Numbered from the stretch's first letter, positions 14,469 to 23,936 are shown. The stretch is 26,969 nt of DNA from JAGLTQ01 sp964605385 (GCA_964605385.1 CAZSCK010000033.1:1-26969); one strand, 5' to 3'. Translations and numbers: made by a program. The notes: generated by a model from the letters alone, not told the origin.

Positions 14469-15664
14469 TGTTACGTACCTCTGAAAAAAATATATTATTC
14501 AGAGGTGTTTTTTACCTTATCCCTTTTCTTTTTCTTACCTTTACACCTTCTATATATGCTGATTTTGAATCAGAATTAAATGATGAACAGCGTGAAGAAA
14601 AAAAACAAGAGCTTGAAAACTTACGTCAGCGTATGGGAGAGTTGCGTCGGAAGATTGAAAAAAAACAGGAAGAAAAAAATTCGGCAACAAAATTTTTAAA
14701 AGACATTGAAGTCCGTATAGGTGAACGTGCTTACGTATTAAAAAAAATCAACCGACATTTACGCAAACAAAAACGTGAATTAAAAAAATTAAAAAAACAA
14801 CAGCGTAAAACACAAAGCAAACTTGTCAGCCAGCGTAATATTTTAAGCGAACAAATTCGTTCGTCCTACATGATAGGAAGGCAAGAATATCTCAAGTTAC
14901 TTTTAAATCAGGAAAACCCGGCCGCCATTGGCCGTACCTTAACTTACTACGATTATTTTCATAAAGCACGCAGTCATCATATTGATGAAGCCGTGGTAAC
15001 AATCAAAAAGCTTGAAGGGTTAACAGCACAAGTAAAAACAAAAACAGAAGAATTAAAAAATTCTCGTAAGCAACAACAGGTAGAAAAACAAAAATTAGAA
15101 GATGACTTTATTGATCGCAGTATTGTCATCAAAAATATGGAAAAAGAAATTGCCAGGCAAGGCAGCCGAATGAAGACGTTCGTTGCAAATGAACAGTTGT
15201 TGCAAGAATTACTTAAAGAAATTCGCAATATCATGCCGTCGATGCTAACTGAAATCGACAAACGTGAAACCTTTGCTAAACGCCGTGGTCGATTAAAGTG
15301 GCCAGTGAAAGGTAAAGTAAAACGATTATTTGGAAAATCACGTCAGGCTGCTAATTTAAAATGGAATGGCGTACTTATTCCTGGTAATGAAGGTAAAGAT
15401 GTAAAAGCTATTTCACATGGGCGGGTCGCTTATGCCGATTGGCTCCGTGGTTACGGCATGCTGGTAATTATCGATCATGGTGACGGTTATATGACCTTGT
15501 ATGGCTACAATCAGGCACTATATAAAGAGACAGGTGATTGGGTAGAAGAAGGTGATGTAATCGCAACAGTCGGTCGAAGTGGTGGCCAGTTGAAAAGCGC
15601 TTTGTATTTTGAAGTGAGGGTGAAAGGGAAGCCGAGTGATCCAACTAAATGGTGTAAAAGCTAA
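14468..15664 (+). CDS. envC: EnvC-like murein hydrolase activator (coiled coil plus degenerate LytM)
   Basis: EnvC sits in the periplasm at the division site and activates amidases. The start is GTG, overlapping the gpmI stop (TAGTG). A signal peptide (about 8-31, ending YADFE) is followed by a long basic coiled coil (about 35-265). The C-terminal LytM domain is about 290-395. Catalytic zinc ligands are lost: the usual YxHL position reads YGYNQ and the final HxH position reads LYFEVR. Degeneration of this kind is the hallmark of an activator as opposed to an enzyme. The length of 398 is close to E. coli EnvC. Large palindromic elements follow it. Confidence 0.92.
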   Translation: MLRTSEKNILFRGVFYLIPFLFLTFTPSIYADFESELNDEQREEKKQELENLRQRMGELRRKIEKKQEEKNSATKFLKDIEVRIGERAYVLKKINRHLRKQKRELKKLKKQQRKTQSKLVSQRNILSEQIRSSYMIGRQEYLKLLLNQENPAAIGRTLTYYDYFHKARSHHIDEAVVTIKKLEGLTAQVKTKTEELKNSRKQQQVEKQKLEDDFIDRSIVIKNMEKEIARQGSRMKTFVANEQLLQELLKEIRNIMPSMLTEIDKRETFAKRRGRLKWPVKGKVKRLFGKSRQAANLKWNGVLIPGNEGKDVKAISHGRVAYADWLRGYGMLVIIDHGDGYMTLYGYNQALYKETGDWVEEGDVIATVGRSGGQLKSALYFEVRVKGKPSDPTKWCKS

Positions 15665-15675
15665 TCACAATTCAT

Positions 15676-15769
15676 CTTTTTTGCTCCAGCGGCGTTGAAA
15701 CTTCACTCAAAATGCTCATGTACTCATCGTACACTCCGCTTTTTCGAGAAATTTCGCCTTGCTGGAACA
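15676..15769. repeat. Imperfect inverted-repeat element after envC
   Basis: The left end TTTTTTGCTCCAGCGGCG and the reverse complement of the right end CGCCTTGCTGGAACAAAAAA differ at only a few positions. The central part, about 55 bases, has no coding signal. It looks like a small mobile or palindromic intergenic element, and its T-rich ends could terminate envC transcripts. Confidence 0.5.
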
Positions 15770-15817
15770 AAAAATCTTTCTTGTGAATGAGTTTTTGTAG
15801 AACATAAGCTCAAGTTG

Positions 15818-15894
15818 GTCATTGCGAGCGCAGCGCGGCAATCTCATGATGAGGCCTCTGTAGTGAGAGATTGCCGCGCTGCGCTCGCAATGAC
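15818..15894. repeat. GTCATTGCGAG-family repeat with perfect 28-bp arms
   Basis: Arms 15818-15845 and 15867-15894 are exact reverse complements over 28 bases, around a 21-base loop containing GAGGCCTC. This is a better-preserved relative of the element at 1930-2020. It separates envC from ctp. Confidence 0.9.
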
Positions 15895-15936
15895 AGCAAT
15901 TTTCGAAAAAATTACTGTCGTTTGTGCAGCAAGTTA

Positions 15937-15957
15937 TTGATTTTACTTTAAAATCAA
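15937..15957. promoter_or_regulatory. Short perfect inverted repeat upstream of ctp
   Basis: TTGATTTTA-CTT-TAAAATCAA has nine-base arms, about 77 bases before the ctp start. It could be an operator or a weak hairpin; function unknown. Confidence 0.3.
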
Positions 15958-16033
15958 CAAGGTAATGTGATACTTTGGGGAAAAGTATTAGAAGATAATG
16001 CAAATAGATTAAGTTTTGGATAAAGGACAGTAA

Positions 16034-17371
16034 ATGAAAAGCATGACACGTAATACTCTTATTCTTGGTTTAGGATTGATGCTTGGCGTTATGTTGGCGA
16101 TTGGGCAGGGCGTTTTAGCCGAAAAGGACAATTCGCAACATTCATCAGCGCAAACAATCCCACTGGAAGATATTCGTTCTTTGAGTGAGGTTTTTGGAAA
16201 GGTTAAACAACATTATGTTGAAGAGATTGAAGACAAAGAATTATTAGAAAATGCCATTCGTGGCTTATTGAGTGGCCTCGATCCTCATTCAGCTTATTTA
16301 GATAAAGATGCTTTTACAGAATTGCGCGAAGGTACCAGCGGTGAGTTTGGTGGGCTGGGAATCGTTGTTGGATTGAAAGATGGTTTTGTAAACGTTATTT
16401 CACCAATTGATGATACGCCAGCAGAAAAAGCGGGCGTGAAGGCAGGCGATTTAATCATTCGTTTAGACGATAAAAATGTTAAAGGCATGACTCTGGAAGA
16501 TGCCGTTAGCATTATGCGCGGAAAACCTAAAACAGATATTTTATTAACAATTGTACGCGAAGGTGCTGATAAGCCGCTTAAAATTAAAATTACTCGCGCA
16601 ATTATTAAAATTCAAAGTGTACGCAGTAAAACTTTAGAAAAAGGTTTTGGTTATATTCGGATATCTGCTTTTCAGGAACGTACCGGTGCAGATTTACACA
16701 AAGCAATTTCCAAGTTGAAAAAAGCCAACAACAAAAAGCTTAAAGGGTTGGTTTTGGATTTACGAAATAACCCGGGTGGTTTATTAAACGCAGCAGTTGA
16801 AGTTTCAGATGCATTTTTAGAAGAAGGTATTGTTGTTAGTATTAAAGGTCGTGAAAAATCAAACACCACAACTTACAGCGCAAAAGAGTCGGATTTAATT
16901 AATGGTACGCCGATTGTTGTTTTGATTAATGGTGGTTCAGCTTCAGCTTCAGAAATTGTTGCCGGCGCATTACAAGATCATAAACGCGCCATTATTATGG
17001 GAACCTTGTCATTCGGTAAAGCCTCTGTACAAACGGTTGTTCCGTTAGGAAATGGCAGCGCGCTCAAGTTAACAACAGCACGTTACTATACGCCAGCAGG
17101 CACATCTATTCAGGCAAAAGGTATAACGCCAGATATTGTACTTGATGATGTAAAAGTATCGAAAAAAGAAGATAATGGTTTTAAACGAACTAAAGAAAAA
17201 GATTTATCTCGCCACCTGAGAAATGGTGACTTCGATGAAGAAGAGGATGATGACAAAAAAGACAGCAAGGAAATGAAAGAAAAGCTGGTTCTGGCTAAAG
17301 ATGATTATGCTATATATGAGGCTTTAAATTTATTAAAAGGCATTAATTTGGTTAAAGAATTACAAAAATAA
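16034..17371 (+). CDS. C-terminal processing protease, S41 family, with PDZ domain
   Basis: This periplasmic serine protease has 445 residues. The N-terminal hydrophobic segment (about 8-29) is a signal peptide or anchor. A PDZ domain spans about 105-180, with GGLGI and the PAEKAGVKAGD motif. In the S41 core the catalytic Ser304 lies in GGSASASEI and Lys329 in FGKASVQ, 25 residues apart as in CtpA enzymes. A charged Asp/Glu/Lys tail (about 385-415) precedes the C-terminus. AAAGGA is well placed before the ATG. In many proteobacteria ctpA follows envC, where it may process envelope proteins or hydrolase regulators. Confidence 0.92.
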   Translation: MKSMTRNTLILGLGLMLGVMLAIGQGVLAEKDNSQHSSAQTIPLEDIRSLSEVFGKVKQHYVEEIEDKELLENAIRGLLSGLDPHSAYLDKDAFTELREGTSGEFGGLGIVVGLKDGFVNVISPIDDTPAEKAGVKAGDLIIRLDDKNVKGMTLEDAVSIMRGKPKTDILLTIVREGADKPLKIKITRAIIKIQSVRSKTLEKGFGYIRISAFQERTGADLHKAISKLKKANNKKLKGLVLDLRNNPGGLLNAAVEVSDAFLEEGIVVSIKGREKSNTTTYSAKESDLINGTPIVVLINGGSASASEIVAGALQDHKRAIIMGTLSFGKASVQTVVPLGNGSALKLTTARYYTPAGTSIQAKGITPDIVLDDVKVSKKEDNGFKRTKEKDLSRHLRNGDFDEEEDDDKKDSKEMKEKLVLAKDDYAIYEALNLLKGINLVKELQK

Positions 17372-17379
17372 GTACTAAC

Positions 17380-18219
17380 ATGTTAATGCGAGATCATAAC
17401 ATTCAAATCTGGTTTCGTTTATTATTGATTAGTCTGTTGCCGGTTATTTCTCAATCGGCACAGGCTGATGAACCTTTAGTACCCCCGCCTGTTTTTGCTC
17501 ATAATTTTAACCAACCTGCGATCAGTATAATTATTGATGATATGGGTTATCGCTTAAAATCAGGAAACCGAGCGATTAAATTACCCGGCGCAGTCACTTA
17601 CTCATTTTTACCACATGCACCGCATGTTATTTCACAATCAAAACTTGCACATGATCAAAATAAAGAAATTATGTTGCATTTGCCGATGGAAGCGGAGAGC
17701 GGAAAAAAACTCGGGCCAGGTGGGTTAACAGAATGCATGTCCGAACAAAAGTTTGTTAAAGTTTTAGAAGCCAATATTGATTCTATTCCTTATGTTAGTG
17801 GATTTAATAATCACATGGGTAGTTTGTTAACTAAAAGTCAGGTGCTGATGAAAAGATTAATGCGTGAAGTAGCTACAGATAAAAAATTATTTTTTGTTGA
17901 TAGTAAAACCACAAGTAATAGCGTGGCATTAAAAGTTGCACAAGAAGAAGGTTTAAAAAGTATTCAGCGAGATATTTTTATTGATCATGAAGAATCGGAA
18001 ATATTCATTCAAAAACAACTTAGAAAACTAATTAGAAGAGCGCAACGTAAAGGAACTGCATTAGCTATTGCTCACCCTAAAAAAATAACATTGTCTATTT
18101 TAGAAAAGTGGTTGCCAGAATTAGAAGCTAAAGGCATTAAACTCGTACCTGTATCGACACTCATTTCTTTACAACAACAAAGAAGACTGGCGTTATGGAA
18201 ACCCTCAAAGCAGCACTAA
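17380..18219 (+). CDS. yibQ: Divergent polysaccharide deacetylase family protein (YibQ-like)
   Basis: This secreted protein has 279 residues. A signal peptide spans about 10-29 (ending SAQADEP). The NodB-like fold begins AISIIIDDMGY, which keeps the paired Asp of metal-dependent deacetylases. HLPMEAES and GFNNHMGS are also family motifs, as is a late AIAHPKK. True activity of this family is unproven as far as I know. The gpmI-envC-yibQ order matches E. coli. It begins eight bases after ctp, and the yajL remnant starts inside its 3' end. Confidence 0.88.
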   Translation: MLMRDHNIQIWFRLLLISLLPVISQSAQADEPLVPPPVFAHNFNQPAISIIIDDMGYRLKSGNRAIKLPGAVTYSFLPHAPHVISQSKLAHDQNKEIMLHLPMEAESGKKLGPGGLTECMSEQKFVKVLEANIDSIPYVSGFNNHMGSLLTKSQVLMKRLMREVATDKKLFFVDSKTTSNSVALKVAQEEGLKSIQRDIFIDHEESEIFIQKQLRKLIRRAQRKGTALAIAHPKKITLSILEKWLPELEAKGIKLVPVSTLISLQQQRRLALWKPSKQH

Positions 18220-18785
18220 ATAGAACACCTTTAGTTCTTGTCCCACTAGCTCAAGGTTGTAAAGAACTTGAAGCGGTTACTATTACTGATTTATTAACAC
18301 GTGCCGGTATTAATGTTGTCACCGCAGGGCTTGATGAACAAACTGTTATTGCCAGCCGTGGTATGAAATTAGTGCCGGATAAGCCGCTGGATGATGTTTT
18401 AGACGAGGCTTTTGATATGATTGTGATACCGGGTGGTTTACCCGGAGCTGATCATTTAAATAATGATCAACGAATTCAAACTATAATAAAAAAGCTAGCA
18501 GCTAATAATAAATATACTACAGCTATTTGTGCCGCACCAAGAGTATTAGCAACAGCAGGTTTATTAGAAGATAAGCATGTGACTAGTTTCCCGGGTGCGC
18601 TTGATTAATTTCCCATTAATAACATGACTTATGAAGAAAAGGCTGTGGTGGTAGATGGTAACGTTGTTACTTCAAGAGGCCCTGGTACGGCAATGGACTT
18701 CACTTCACTTTAACTTTAATTGAATTATTATTGGGTAAAAAAAGCGTGATGAAGTAGAAGCAGCGCTACAAAGGGAAAAAGTTAA
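18195..18785 (+). pseudogene. yajL: Decayed yajL/DJ-1 family gene
   Basis: The open part (18195-18608) codes 137 residues of a DJ-1/PfpI protein: VPLAQGCKELEAVT with the conserved Glu24, then IPGGLPGADHL and TAICAAPRVLAT with nucleophile Cys112. It then hits TAA at 18606. The same frame continues with TYEEKAVVVDGNVVTSRGPG, the normal C-terminal half. Next, a tandem duplication of ACTTC (18697-18706) breaks the frame after TAMDF. A homopolymer of seven A (one fewer than needed) breaks it again before RDEVEAALQRE. Three independent lesions argue for real decay. It overlaps the yibQ 3' end by 25 bases and runs to the DUF389 start. Confidence 0.88.
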
Positions 18786-19781
18786 GTGCGTATTATTGAG
18801 GTTATAACCGATCAGGGTCATGTTGATACTTTGCGTGGTATTGCAGCACAACAGGAAATTGTTGATATCTGGGTGGGTCAGAATGACGAAGATGGGCGTT
18901 GCAGTACGCGTTTATTAGTTCGCCCGGAAAAACAACAGGCGGTAATGGATGCGCTGCAATCATTATTAGCCACCGCAGATGATACACGTATATTAGTCCT
19001 GCCTGTTGAAGCCAGTTTGCCGCGTTTAGAAGAAGATAGTCCTGAAGAAGAAAAACAAAGCAGTGTTACCCGTAGCCGTGAAGAGCTTTATCAAAAAATA
19101 GTGTCTGGTGCGAAACTCGACAGTAACTTTATGTACATGGTCATCATGTCTACCATTGTCGCCGCGATAGGGTTACTGGAAGACAACGTCGCGGTTGTTA
19201 TTGGCGCAATGGTGATCGCTCCTTTATTAGGGCCGAACATGGCGCTCGCGCTTGCCACAACATTAGGTGAAGGTAAATTACTTTGGTCAGCCTTAAAATC
19301 AAATTTAGCCGGGCTATTAACTGCGTTAACTTTATCCGTCTTAATTGGCTTTATTTGGCCGTTAAACTTTGATAGCCATGAATTAATGATGCGAACCGAT
19401 GTTGGAATGGACGGTATAGTGCTTGCATTGGTGTCCGGAGCAGCAGCAGTCTTATCTTTAACTGCGGGCTTGTCTAACTCGTTAGTCGGTGTGATGGTTG
19501 CCGTTGCAATACTACCACCAACTGCAACAGTGGGTTTGATGTTAGGTTCAGGAAATTATCAACATGCATTAGGTGCGGCATTATTGCTTGCGGTAAATAT
19601 TGTTTGCGTGAATCTTGCTTCAAACATTACCTTTTTATTAAAGGGCATAAAACCTAGAACATGGTATGAAAAGAAAAAAGCTAAACAGTCACTTATTATA
19701 CTTGTTCTTTTTTGGCTTGTTGTTCTTGTAGTATTAGTGATGACAGTCAAAGTTCGGCATGAATTTTTGTTGGTATCTTAA
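18786..19781 (+). CDS. DUF389 / TIGR00341 family membrane protein
   Basis: This 331-residue protein has a soluble N-terminal domain (about 1-110) and a membrane domain of about six helices (about 118-325). The segment GLLEDNVAVVIGAMVIAPLLGP (split between helices near 129-150) and GLSNSLVGVMVAVAILPP near 228-245 are signature features of DUF389. Function is not established. The start is GTG with AAAGGG about ten bases ahead. It lies directly behind the decayed yajL and probably shares its transcript. A convergent flavin reductase gene follows. Confidence 0.85.
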   Translation: MRIIEVITDQGHVDTLRGIAAQQEIVDIWVGQNDEDGRCSTRLLVRPEKQQAVMDALQSLLATADDTRILVLPVEASLPRLEEDSPEEEKQSSVTRSREELYQKIVSGAKLDSNFMYMVIMSTIVAAIGLLEDNVAVVIGAMVIAPLLGPNMALALATTLGEGKLLWSALKSNLAGLLTALTLSVLIGFIWPLNFDSHELMMRTDVGMDGIVLALVSGAAAVLSLTAGLSNSLVGVMVAVAILPPTATVGLMLGSGNYQHALGAALLLAVNIVCVNLASNITFLLKGIKPRTWYEKKKAKQSLIILVLFWLVVLVVLVMTVKVRHEFLLVS

Positions 19782-19812
19782 ACATAATTAACGGTGTGGA
19801 TATCACAGGTAA

Positions 19813-20427
19813 TTACATGCCATTAGAAAACTTATCGTTATGAATTTTAGTTTTAGCTCGCATGGTTTTTAATGCTTTTCCATAGCCTAGTAAAATATTT
19901 AAACACCAGTTAAGCCTTTCTTTATAATAAGAATCCGATTTTTTATCATTATCTTCCGGTTTATCATTAAAGACTTTTTCCACATCTCGAATGATTAATT
20001 GTTCAGGGATATAACAAAGACGATTATTTTTGTAGCTGCTCATGCGCAATTCAGCCACGGGATATGCGCCACCGCTACCAGACGATACAGAAATAATAAA
20101 TGCGGGTTTGTGGCCTAATTCATATCGACTAAGAAGAAGAAAAAGATTTTTTAGTCCGGCAGGTACTTGTCCATGCCATTCGGGTGTAATTATGATAAAA
20201 GCATCGCTATTGCTAAACTGCTCTTTTAATGGCGCGAGTCGTTCAATCCATTTTTCATCAGATTCCCAAACCGATTGATCCCAAAGGGGCAGAGGGTTGT
20301 CTGCTAATAAATATAAAAAAGAATCAATATCGGTAAATTCATTTTTAAAAAGTGTTTCGATGTAGTGAGCTATTTTTTCACTTTGTGAAGGATTTCGGTG
20401 ACTGCCACTGATGATTGAGATTTTCAT
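19813..20427 (-). CDS. NAD(P)H-dependent FMN reductase family protein
   Basis: This 204-residue protein has a flavodoxin-like fold. The FMN phosphate-binding start is SGSHRNPSQSEK (about 7-18), and the flavin loop PEWHGQVPAGLKNLF lies near 82-96, where relatives carry PEYNG. SSGSGGAYP near 115-123 matches the third flavin contact. The C-terminal part (about 145-204) is charged. The substrate is unknown; quinone, azo or flavin reduction are possibilities. It is monocistronic between the convergent DUF389 gene and a palindromic repeat. Confidence 0.82.
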   Translation of the reverse strand: MKISIISGSHRNPSQSEKIAHYIETLFKNEFTDIDSFLYLLADNPLPLWDQSVWESDEKWIERLAPLKEQFSNSDAFIIITPEWHGQVPAGLKNLFLLLSRYELGHKPAFIISVSSGSGGAYPVAELRMSSYKNNRLCYIPEQLIIRDVEKVFNDKPEDNDKKSDSYYKERLNWCLNILLGYGKALKTMRAKTKIHNDKFSNGM

Positions 20428-20480
20428 GGAAGTAAGTAACCTTAATAATTTTTGTCATGTGGTACGCACATAAAAAAGCA

Positions 20481-20557
20481 CGTCATTCCGGCGTGATCTT
20501 AGCCTGAATCCATATTTAAACTGCTGGATTCCCGCTAAAGGCATGCGGGAATGATGG
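20481..20557. repeat. GTCATTCC-family palindromic repeat
   Basis: CGTCATTCCGGCG at the left and CGGGAATGATG at the right form an imperfect inverted repeat. An internal CTGGATTCCCGC-TAAAGGCAT-GCGGGAAT hairpin is also present. It sits between ubiB and the FMN reductase gene and belongs to a third repeat family in this window. Confidence 0.7.
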
Positions 20558-20572
20558 AGCCGGTAATTATTT

Positions 20573-22216
20573 TTAGCGTTTTAGTAAGCTGACTAACAAT
20601 GCTATTCCAAGTCCAGCGGAGATAAACGTTGGTAAGTTGGCGTAGTTTGCCGCCAAAAAGGACAGCTCAACATTAACCAGCAGAGTTGCAGAGATCAGTA
20701 AACTACCACCGGTAATAGCGCGAAGCGAACGGCTATTCCCCAATTTTATTTCTTGTTTAATTTCCTGCATTTGAGTTTTATTTAACTCAACTTTAAATTC
20801 ACCATTTTTAGCTTGTTCTAAAGCATCAAAAATAAGGTTAGGCAATTTAGGTAGTTGTTCTGCCCATAATGGTGCATTTTCTTTTAAATGTTTAAGGAAA
20901 GATTGTGGACCAAGTTTATCTTTCATCCATTGTTCTAAAAAGGGTTTAGCGGTTTTCCATAAATCCAGTTCTGGATAAAGCTGGCGACCTAAGCCTTCAA
21001 TGTTGAGCAAGGTTTTTTGTAACAGGATAAGTTGTGGTTGTACTTCCATATTAAAACGGCGCGCAGTTTGAAATAAGTTAAGCAGCAGTAGGCCAAACGA
21101 AATATCTTTTAAAGGTCGATCAAAGATAGGTTCACAGACTGCACGGATGGCACTTTCAAATTCATCAATGCGAGTATTTTTGTCGACCCATCCTGAGCTG
21201 ACATGAAGCTCTGCAACGCGACGGTAGTCACGATTAAAGAAGGCTAAAAAGTTTTCTGCAAGGTAACGTTGGTCGGTATCATTGAGTGTTCCCATAATGC
21301 CAAAATCAACAGCGATGTATTGGCCATTATCAGCAACAAAAATATTACCGGGATGCATGTCGGCATGAAAAAAACTATTACGAAAAACCTGGGTAAAGAA
21401 TATTTCTACACCACGTTCGGAAAGCTGTTTTAAATTAATATTTTTTTCAATAAGTGCATCGATGTTGCCAATTGGGGTGCCATGAATACGCTCCATTACC
21501 ATAATATCTCTACGGCAATGATCCCAATAAATTTCAGGAATATATAATTTCTCAGAATTTAAAAAATTACGTCGCAGTTGTGAAGCATTGGCTGCTTCGC
21601 GCATGAGATCGAGTTCATCTAACAGGTTTTTTTCAAACTCGGCAACCACTGCTTTTGGACGCAGGTTTTTTCCGGCAGGCCAGTAACGTTCAATTTTATC
21701 GGCAATAATATAGAGCAGACTAATATCGCGTTGAATAACAGGTTTGATATTGGGGCGTAAGACTTTAACAATAACTTCTTCACCACTGTGCAGCGTAGCA
21801 GCATGAACTTGAGCAATAGAGGCTGATGCAAAAGGTGCGTCACTAAATTCGCTGAATATTTCATCCAGTGGGTGACCCAGTGATTTTTCAATAATGTTAT
21901 AAGCGGTCTGATTATCAAAAGGAGTGACTTGATCTTGCAGCTTTGCCAGTTCAATGGCGATATCGTCTGGTAACAAGTCACGGCGAGTTGATAAAATCTG
22001 CCCAAATTTGACAAAAATTGGCCCTAAATCTTCTAACGCAAGACGAATACGGACACCACGTGGCGTTTTTCTGGCAACCCATGTCCAGGGCATAATAAGG
22101 CGAAAAAAACGGAAAGGACGAAACAGGTGTGTTGCAAGAATAAGCTCATCCAGTCCATGACGAAGCAGAATCCAGCTAATAGTGGAAAGTCGGACAAAAC
22201 GTTGAATATATGCCAT
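20573..22216 (-). CDS. ubiB: UbiB-type atypical kinase for ubiquinone biosynthesis
   Basis: This ADCK/ABC1-family ATPase is needed for ubiquinone synthesis at the inner membrane. From the ATG at 22216 it has 547 residues. Motifs seen in order: FVKFGQILSTR (KxGQ), ASASIAQVHA (nucleotide loop), ELDLMREA (ExD), FFHADMHPGNIF (catalytic) and VDFGIMG (metal-binding). Two C-terminal hydrophobic helices (about 500-545) anchor it. A TTG at 22225 would add three residues. It is not in the usual ubiE-ubiJ-ubiB cluster here. Its presence implies ubiquinone-based respiration. Confidence 0.94.
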   Translation of the reverse strand: MAYIQRFVRLSTISWILLRHGLDELILATHLFRPFRFFRLIMPWTWVARKTPRGVRIRLALEDLGPIFVKFGQILSTRRDLLPDDIAIELAKLQDQVTPFDNQTAYNIIEKSLGHPLDEIFSEFSDAPFASASIAQVHAATLHSGEEVIVKVLRPNIKPVIQRDISLLYIIADKIERYWPAGKNLRPKAVVAEFEKNLLDELDLMREAANASQLRRNFLNSEKLYIPEIYWDHCRRDIMVMERIHGTPIGNIDALIEKNINLKQLSERGVEIFFTQVFRNSFFHADMHPGNIFVADNGQYIAVDFGIMGTLNDTDQRYLAENFLAFFNRDYRRVAELHVSSGWVDKNTRIDEFESAIRAVCEPIFDRPLKDISFGLLLLNLFQTARRFNMEVQPQLILLQKTLLNIEGLGRQLYPELDLWKTAKPFLEQWMKDKLGPQSFLKHLKENAPLWAEQLPKLPNLIFDALEQAKNGEFKVELNKTQMQEIKQEIKLGNSRSLRAITGGSLLISATLLVNVELSFLAANYANLPTFISAGLGIALLVSLLKR

Positions 22217-22390
22217 GGATCTCAAAAATAGCCTGTTTTATGTAGAGCTAGCTATTGTACGGATAAAGTATGAAAAATAAACTGAAAACTTTAATGATTT
22301 ATACCGTGGCTGAATTAATATAAGGATTTTTAATCCAGTAACTGATATAGATAGTAATATTTAGCCTAAACTAAGATTATTAATGTAGAA

Positions 22391-23743
22391 ATGAAAAATA
22401 TATTAGACAAACAGTCGATGAAACTGGACATCGGGCTTAAACAGGCTATTGCTAGCGAAACAGTTGCTTTGTTATATCGAGCTATACCGGGTTCTGTTCT
22501 GGCAACGATTGTTGTCTCGTCACTTTTAGTTGCAGTATTGTGGCGGTTTTTTGATGATATATTCTTGGTTTTATGGCTTGTCGTTGTTACGGCTGTTAAT
22601 GTCGCTCGTTTTGTTTTATATAAATATTATTTAAAACAAAATAGTGAGGTTAACAATACAAATTTCTGGGATAAATCCTTTTATATTTTATTGATATTAA
22701 ATGGATTATGTTTTTCTGCTGTTGGTGTTTTGTTTTTGCCTGAAGCTTCTGTCGCTTATCATTATTTTCCTATTATGGTATTAATAGGTCTGGCAACGGG
22801 TGCAGTCGCAACACTTTCATTTAGTATAAGAAATATATCAACGTATTTTCTGCTGTTGTTATTTCCGGTTTTTATCAGTGAAATTATTTTTAATACTTTT
22901 ATTTCAAATTCGATTGCTACGCTTATTTTATTATCAATGATATTTTCTCTGGTTAATGCAAAAAAGATTTATCAAACATCAATAGAAAATATAACCTTAA
23001 ATTATCAATCTGAAAAACATACTCAGGAGCTTATTGAGAGTAGAAATGCTGCGATAGCTGCAAATAGTGCAAAAACAAATTTTGTTTCTATGATTAGTCA
23101 TGAATTAAGAACACCGCTTAATGGGATGTTAGGTTTTTCTCAATTATTAAGTATGTCTGAAGCTCCGCCGTTGAATGAAGAACAGCAAGAACATAATAAA
23201 GGGATTCTTGATTCAGGTAAGCATCTTTTAAGTTTGATTGAAGAGCTTCTGGATTTATCAGAGATTGAATCTCATAAATTGAAGGTGATAATTGAAGATG
23301 TACCATTAGCTGATAATTTAAGTGAAAGTATTGCGATACTAAATCCCGTTGCAGCAGGATTTCATATTGAATTAATTAGTAATGTTGAAAATATTTATTT
23401 AGTGAAAGCAGATGAAAAAAGATTGAAGCAGGTTTTTATCAACTTAATTTCAAATGCAATTAAATATAATCACGATAATGGTAAGGTAAGCATTAATATT
23501 AATAATATTGCGGGCGAGAAAGTCAGAGTATCTGTTTCTGATACGGGTTCAGGTTTAACAGGCGAACAAATAAAGGGTTTGTTTCAGCCTTTTCAACGCT
23601 ATGATAAGAGCAGGGAAGGCTTAGGTTTGGGCTTGTACATAACACAAAATATTGTTGAATTGATGGGTGGAAAAATGGGAGTTGAAAGTGAGCCTGGTAA
23701 AGGCAGCACTTTTTGGTTTGAATTACCGTTAGCCGAAAAATAA
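22391..23743 (+). CDS. Membrane histidine kinase (multi-TM sensor, HisKA, HATPase)
   Basis: This 450-residue sensor kinase has about six or seven transmembrane segments (about 35-190). Phosphoacceptor His237 lies in ISHELRTPLNG. The HATPase domain has N box NLISNAIKYN, G1 box SDTGSGL and G2 box GLGLGLYI. It has no receiver domain, and no response regulator gene adjoins it, so it is an orphan. It shares the multi-TM-HisKA layout with the kinase at 7351-9102 but lacks that kinase's receiver. The 165-base upstream region is shared with ubiB, and I see no clear Shine-Dalgarno. Confidence 0.88.
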   Translation: MKNILDKQSMKLDIGLKQAIASETVALLYRAIPGSVLATIVVSSLLVAVLWRFFDDIFLVLWLVVVTAVNVARFVLYKYYLKQNSEVNNTNFWDKSFYILLILNGLCFSAVGVLFLPEASVAYHYFPIMVLIGLATGAVATLSFSIRNISTYFLLLLFPVFISEIIFNTFISNSIATLILLSMIFSLVNAKKIYQTSIENITLNYQSEKHTQELIESRNAAIAANSAKTNFVSMISHELRTPLNGMLGFSQLLSMSEAPPLNEEQQEHNKGILDSGKHLLSLIEELLDLSEIESHKLKVIIEDVPLADNLSESIAILNPVAAGFHIELISNVENIYLVKADEKRLKQVFINLISNAIKYNHDNGKVSININNIAGEKVRVSVSDTGSGLTGEQIKGLFQPFQRYDKSREGLGLGLYITQNIVELMGGKMGVESEPGKGSTFWFELPLAEK

Positions 23744-23809
23744 AGTTACGTTGTTAAACGTCGATAGCTGTCCGAAATGTTTAATGACTATTGTTACTCT
23801 TCATTAATA

Positions 23810-23842
23810 ACCGTATAAGCTACAGTGCCGAATTTATACGGT
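23810..23842. repeat. Inverted repeat ACCGTATAA / TTATACGGT
   Basis: Perfect nine-base arms with a 15-base loop in the non-coding stretch after the kinase gene. Confidence 0.55.
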
Positions 23843-23908
23843 GTATTTCACAATGCTTACGCATCATGTCATATTTTCTATAAAATGTGTTTTTTCACAC
23901 AGCCTACT

Positions 23909-23936
23909 GGCCTTTTCAGTAAAACAGGCCGTTTTT
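23909..23936 (+). terminator. Possible terminator downstream of the histidine kinase
   Basis: GGCCTTTT and AAAACAGGCC pair with a two-base bulge and are followed by GTTTTTG. It lies about 165 bases after the kinase stop, so the link to that gene is uncertain. Confidence 0.4.

Noticed and set aside
15818..15894. CRISPR repeat or attachment site
   Set aside because: A single inverted pair with no direct-repeat array, spacers or integrase gene nearby.
15716..16003. A 95-codon minus-strand frame between envC and ctp
   Set aside because: It runs through both palindromic repeats, has no Shine-Dalgarno and no family resemblance.
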